A model generated the notes under the pieces. That model was given only the letters and a program-made list of their open reading frames with translations, ran no database searches and was not told the origin of the DNA. The position numbers were made by a program, and so were the translations under genes. Shown here piece by piece: positions 43,743-45,751 of a stretch of DNA of 45,751 bases (the first letter of the stretch is position 1; each line of letters begins with the position of its first letter). The DNA is taken from positions 1-45,751 of the forward strand of contig CAMCUQ010000005.1 in the NCBI GenBank assembly GCA_945878775.1, written 5' to 3'. Source of the stretch: Chthonomonas calidirosea (lineage in GTDB: Bacteria > Armatimonadota > Chthonomonadetes > Chthonomonadales > Chthonomonadaceae).

Positions 43743-44981
43743 GTGGCGGAAACACAAACCACTAAAAAACGAGGACTTTATCTCCTGTTGGCACTCACCG
43801 TGATACTCGGAGCGAGTATCTATGGCATGGGTCTCTGGCAACGCCAACAGGAGGCACGCCTCCACAACATGAAGGTACAAGACCTTGAGGTAATGGCAAA
43901 GAATCAGCCGACATCCAACTCGGTGATCTATGCCCTCGGTCTCGCCTATGCACGCGATAGCCAATACTCAAAAGCCATCGCTCAATTTCTTGCCGTCTTG
44001 AGCAAAGACCCAGCCCGTGCAGATATCTTGAATGATCTCGGCGTAGTCTACCTACTTCAAGGACGTTACTATGAATCCCTCGTAGTCCTAGAGGGCGCGC
44101 TCCGGCTCAAACCGGACTACCCCGCAGTGTATGCAAATATGGGACGCCTCCACCTCGCCACGAAAATGCCCTTCACTGCCACGAGAGAGCTTGAAAAAGC
44201 CGACAAACTGGAACCAAAAAATTTGGGCACTCTTTGTGACTTAGGACAGGCTTATCAACGTACTTTAAACTACAAGCTTGCTCTAGGAGCCTATCAGAAG
44301 GCAATGGATATAGATGGTGCTGCGCCACAAGCCCTCATTGGTGCAGGGCAAGCCTACTATGCCATGACCCAGTATGATAAAGCAGAAGAGGCTTTAAAGA
44401 AGGCTTTGGTAATCACTCCCAACGACTCGAACGCGCTTTTGGCACTGGGGCGGGTTCAATTGGAGAGAGCCGTAACGCCTGCCGATCTCACTTCCACACA
44501 GGACACCTTAGAGAAGGCATTGCGGGCAGACCCCGATGAGGCGGAGAGTTGGTATATGCTAGGTCGTTTGAGATCACGCCAAGGCAAAAATACAGAGGCA
44601 CTTGAGATGCAGAAACGCGCCTTGAGGATTGCGCCAAACCATACCGGCGCACTCCACCAATTAGAGCGTTGCTTACGCGCTGTTGGGCGAGACAAAGATG
44701 CAGACAAAGTGGCGAAGGTGCATGAGGAACGCAAGCTCCATGATCGGCGTGAAATGCTCTTGGAAGAGCAGATCACACGGAATACCAACGATTGGGATGC
44801 CCGTGCCGAACTGGTACAGATATACCTAGAGTCAGGCAAACGCTCTCTTGCCGTTCTTATGTGCGATCATATTCAAAAGGAGAAGCCGGATCATCCTCTC
44901 CTTCCGAAGCTCTTGCAGATGATCAATGTTCCCCAGACAAGCCCTGTGCCCAGTACACTCTTGAAGGGAAATGCACCGTGA
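43743..44981 (+). CDS. Membrane-anchored tetratricopeptide repeat protein
   Basis: Starting at GTG 43743 (GGAGG 9 bases upstream, after the stop of the previous gene), the 412 residues have one TM segment (about 13-31) and then at least seven TPRs (for example ALGLAYARDSQYSKAIAQFL, NDLGVVYLLQGRYYESLVVL, MLGRLRSRQGKNTEALEMQK). TPRs bind partner proteins. Its stop overlaps the GTG of the FG-GAP gene by 4 bases. TPR and FG-GAP/CRTAC1 genes side by side are common in several environmental phyla; a joint role outside the membrane is likely but not known. Confidence 0.88.
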   Translation: MAETQTTKKRGLYLLLALTVILGASIYGMGLWQRQQEARLHNMKVQDLEVMAKNQPTSNSVIYALGLAYARDSQYSKAIAQFLAVLSKDPARADILNDLGVVYLLQGRYYESLVVLEGALRLKPDYPAVYANMGRLHLATKMPFTATRELEKADKLEPKNLGTLCDLGQAYQRTLNYKLALGAYQKAMDIDGAAPQALIGAGQAYYAMTQYDKAEEALKKALVITPNDSNALLALGRVQLERAVTPADLTSTQDTLEKALRADPDEAESWYMLGRLRSRQGKNTEALEMQKRALRIAPNHTGALHQLERCLRAVGRDKDADKVAKVHEERKLHDRREMLLEEQITRNTNDWDARAELVQIYLESGKRSLAVLMCDHIQKEKPDHPLLPKLLQMINVPQTSPVPSTLLKGNAP

Positions 44982-45751
44982 AGCGGTATCTTATCTTGAT
45001 GGGATGCGTCGCTACCCTGTTTGGCAATGGAGCCTGTAACCCCAAAGGTAATACCAAGCAGAACCCTGAACCCCCTAACACCTCTTCTGCCCCTCCCCCC
45101 TTCAAACTGGTGGAGGTGGCAGAAGAGCGCGGTCTCCATTTTACCCACACCGCCTCCTCACGCTCCCCAATCACCATTGTGGAGACGATGGGAAGCACCG
45201 CCTGCTTTATCGATTATGATAACGACGGTTGGCAAGACGTACTCCTCGTAAATGCGGGGCAGGACTTTCAAAAACCGAAACAGGTCTCCGGCACAAAACT
45301 CTTCCACAATGGCGGTAACGGCACGTTTACCGACGTCACCGCACAGAGTGGTATCGTTGTCGAGTCCTACGCCACAGGAGCCTGTGTAGGAGACTACGAT
45401 AACGACGGCAACGATGATCTTTTCATCACAGGTTTTGGGAAGAACTATCTCTACAAAAACCTCGGCGGGGGCAAGTTCAAAGACGTGACCGCCGAAGCGG
45501 GTATTCAGCATCGCCCAAACGGGTGGGGCATTGGTTGCGCCTTTGTAGACCTGAACCGCGACGGAAAACTCGATCTCTTTGTGGGTAACTATGTCATCTA
45601 TGACTCACGTATGCCCTATTGCCAATCGGCAAATATTCTTCACGGTTGCACCCCAAACCAATACTCTACACAGGCAAGCGAACTCTACATCAATTTGGGA
45701 AGTGGCAAATTTGCAGAGAAAGCAAAGGAGTGGGGCGCAGAGAACAAGAAG
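44978..45751 (+). CDS. FG-GAP/VCBS repeat (CRTAC1-like) predicted lipoprotein, partial at window end
   Basis: This gene is absent from the ORF track because it runs off the window. GTG 44978 overlaps the TPR gene stop by 4 bases and opens 258 codons to the last base. A lipoprotein-like signal (LFGNGAC) is followed by a Pro/Thr-rich spacer. Then come calcium-binding FG-GAP repeats with DYDNDGWQDVLLVN, DYDNDGNDDLFIT and DLNRDGKLDLFVGNY, which form blades of a beta-propeller. The CRTAC1/ASPIC family also has a C-terminal UnbV domain, which would lie beyond the window. It should be an exported, surface-anchored protein. Confidence 0.88.
   Translation, partial: MKRYLILMGCVATLFGNGACNPKGNTKQNPEPPNTSSAPPPFKLVEVAEERGLHFTHTASSRSPITIVETMGSTACFIDYDNDGWQDVLLVNAGQDFQKPKQVSGTKLFHNGGNGTFTDVTAQSGIVVESYATGACVGDYDNDGNDDLFITGFGKNYLYKNLGGGKFKDVTAEAGIQHRPNGWGIGCAFVDLNRDGKLDLFVGNYVIYDSRMPYCQSANILHGCTPNQYSTQASELYINLGSGKFAEKAKEWGAENKK

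Overview
The window looks like chromosomal DNA of a diderm bacterium of the phylum Armatimonadota. The best lineage clue is the prepilin-like gene near 42.2 kb, whose N-terminus ([17 protein letters not shown], then [13 protein letters not shown]) is the form typical of that phylum. KdsA, KdsD and two GT9 glycosyltransferases imply an LPS-type outer membrane, and FtsEX plus a class A PBP imply peptidoglycan. The lineage call is inference from motifs; no database search was possible. I saw no CRISPR array, tRNA, rRNA, transposase or phage gene.

Layout. 0-1 kb: the 3' end of an unknown plus-strand gene meets a 3'-truncated aldehyde dehydrogenase tail to tail. 1.2-6.8 kb: a GNAT acetyltransferase, an RNA polymerase omega subunit with a very acidic tail, then a tight dnaJ-prmA-rsmE-TPR operon. 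6.8-9.1 kb (minus strand): an OmpR-type response regulator and a histidine kinase with a proline-rich sensor region. 9.3-11.2 kb: two predicted lipoproteins (DUF4382/DUF5666 type and a c-type cytochrome). 11.3-15.5 kb: an envelope glycan operon (GT9, GT9, kdsA, kdsD). 15.6-18.3 kb: clpB behind a promoter overlapped by a HAIR-like (HspR) inverted repeat. 18.6-22.7 kb: class A PBP, ftsE and ftsX in one overlapping operon, driven by a perfect consensus promoter placed so that the mRNA should be leaderless. 22.7-24.5 kb: an internally duplicated membrane protein and a small conserved-looking protein, converging on one terminator. 24.9-27.3 kb: dnaN away from dnaA, then a PfkB sugar kinase.

27.4-41.6 kb is a carbohydrate locus and the most unusual part. 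It carries a RhaD/RhaE-type aldolase-dehydrogenase fusion under a perfect promoter followed by a palindromic operator, and a SorC-family regulator. Next come a class II aldolase homologue that has lost its Asp-His catalytic/metal pair, an E1alpha-E1beta-E2 dehydrogenase set whose E2 has lost the catalytic His and Asp, a GH2 beta-mannosidase-like enzyme translationally coupled to a PhyH-family dioxygenase, a GH38 alpha-mannosidase, and a GntR/LacI-type hybrid regulator. Together they suggest uptake-derived deoxysugar or mannoside breakdown, with two enzymes whose standard chemistry should not work as written.

41.7-45.75 kb: a cell-surface module made of a small membrane-anchored protein, the prepilin-like H-X9-DG protein, a single-pass membrane protein, a membrane-anchored TPR protein and the start of an FG-GAP/CRTAC1-like lipoprotein that runs off the window (not in the ORF track).

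Several ORF-track starts were moved to fit ribosome binding sites, hairpins or promoters: response regulator, DUF4382 lipoprotein, first GT9, PBP, dnaN, RhaDE, E1alpha, PhyH, prepilin, and the last membrane and TPR proteins.
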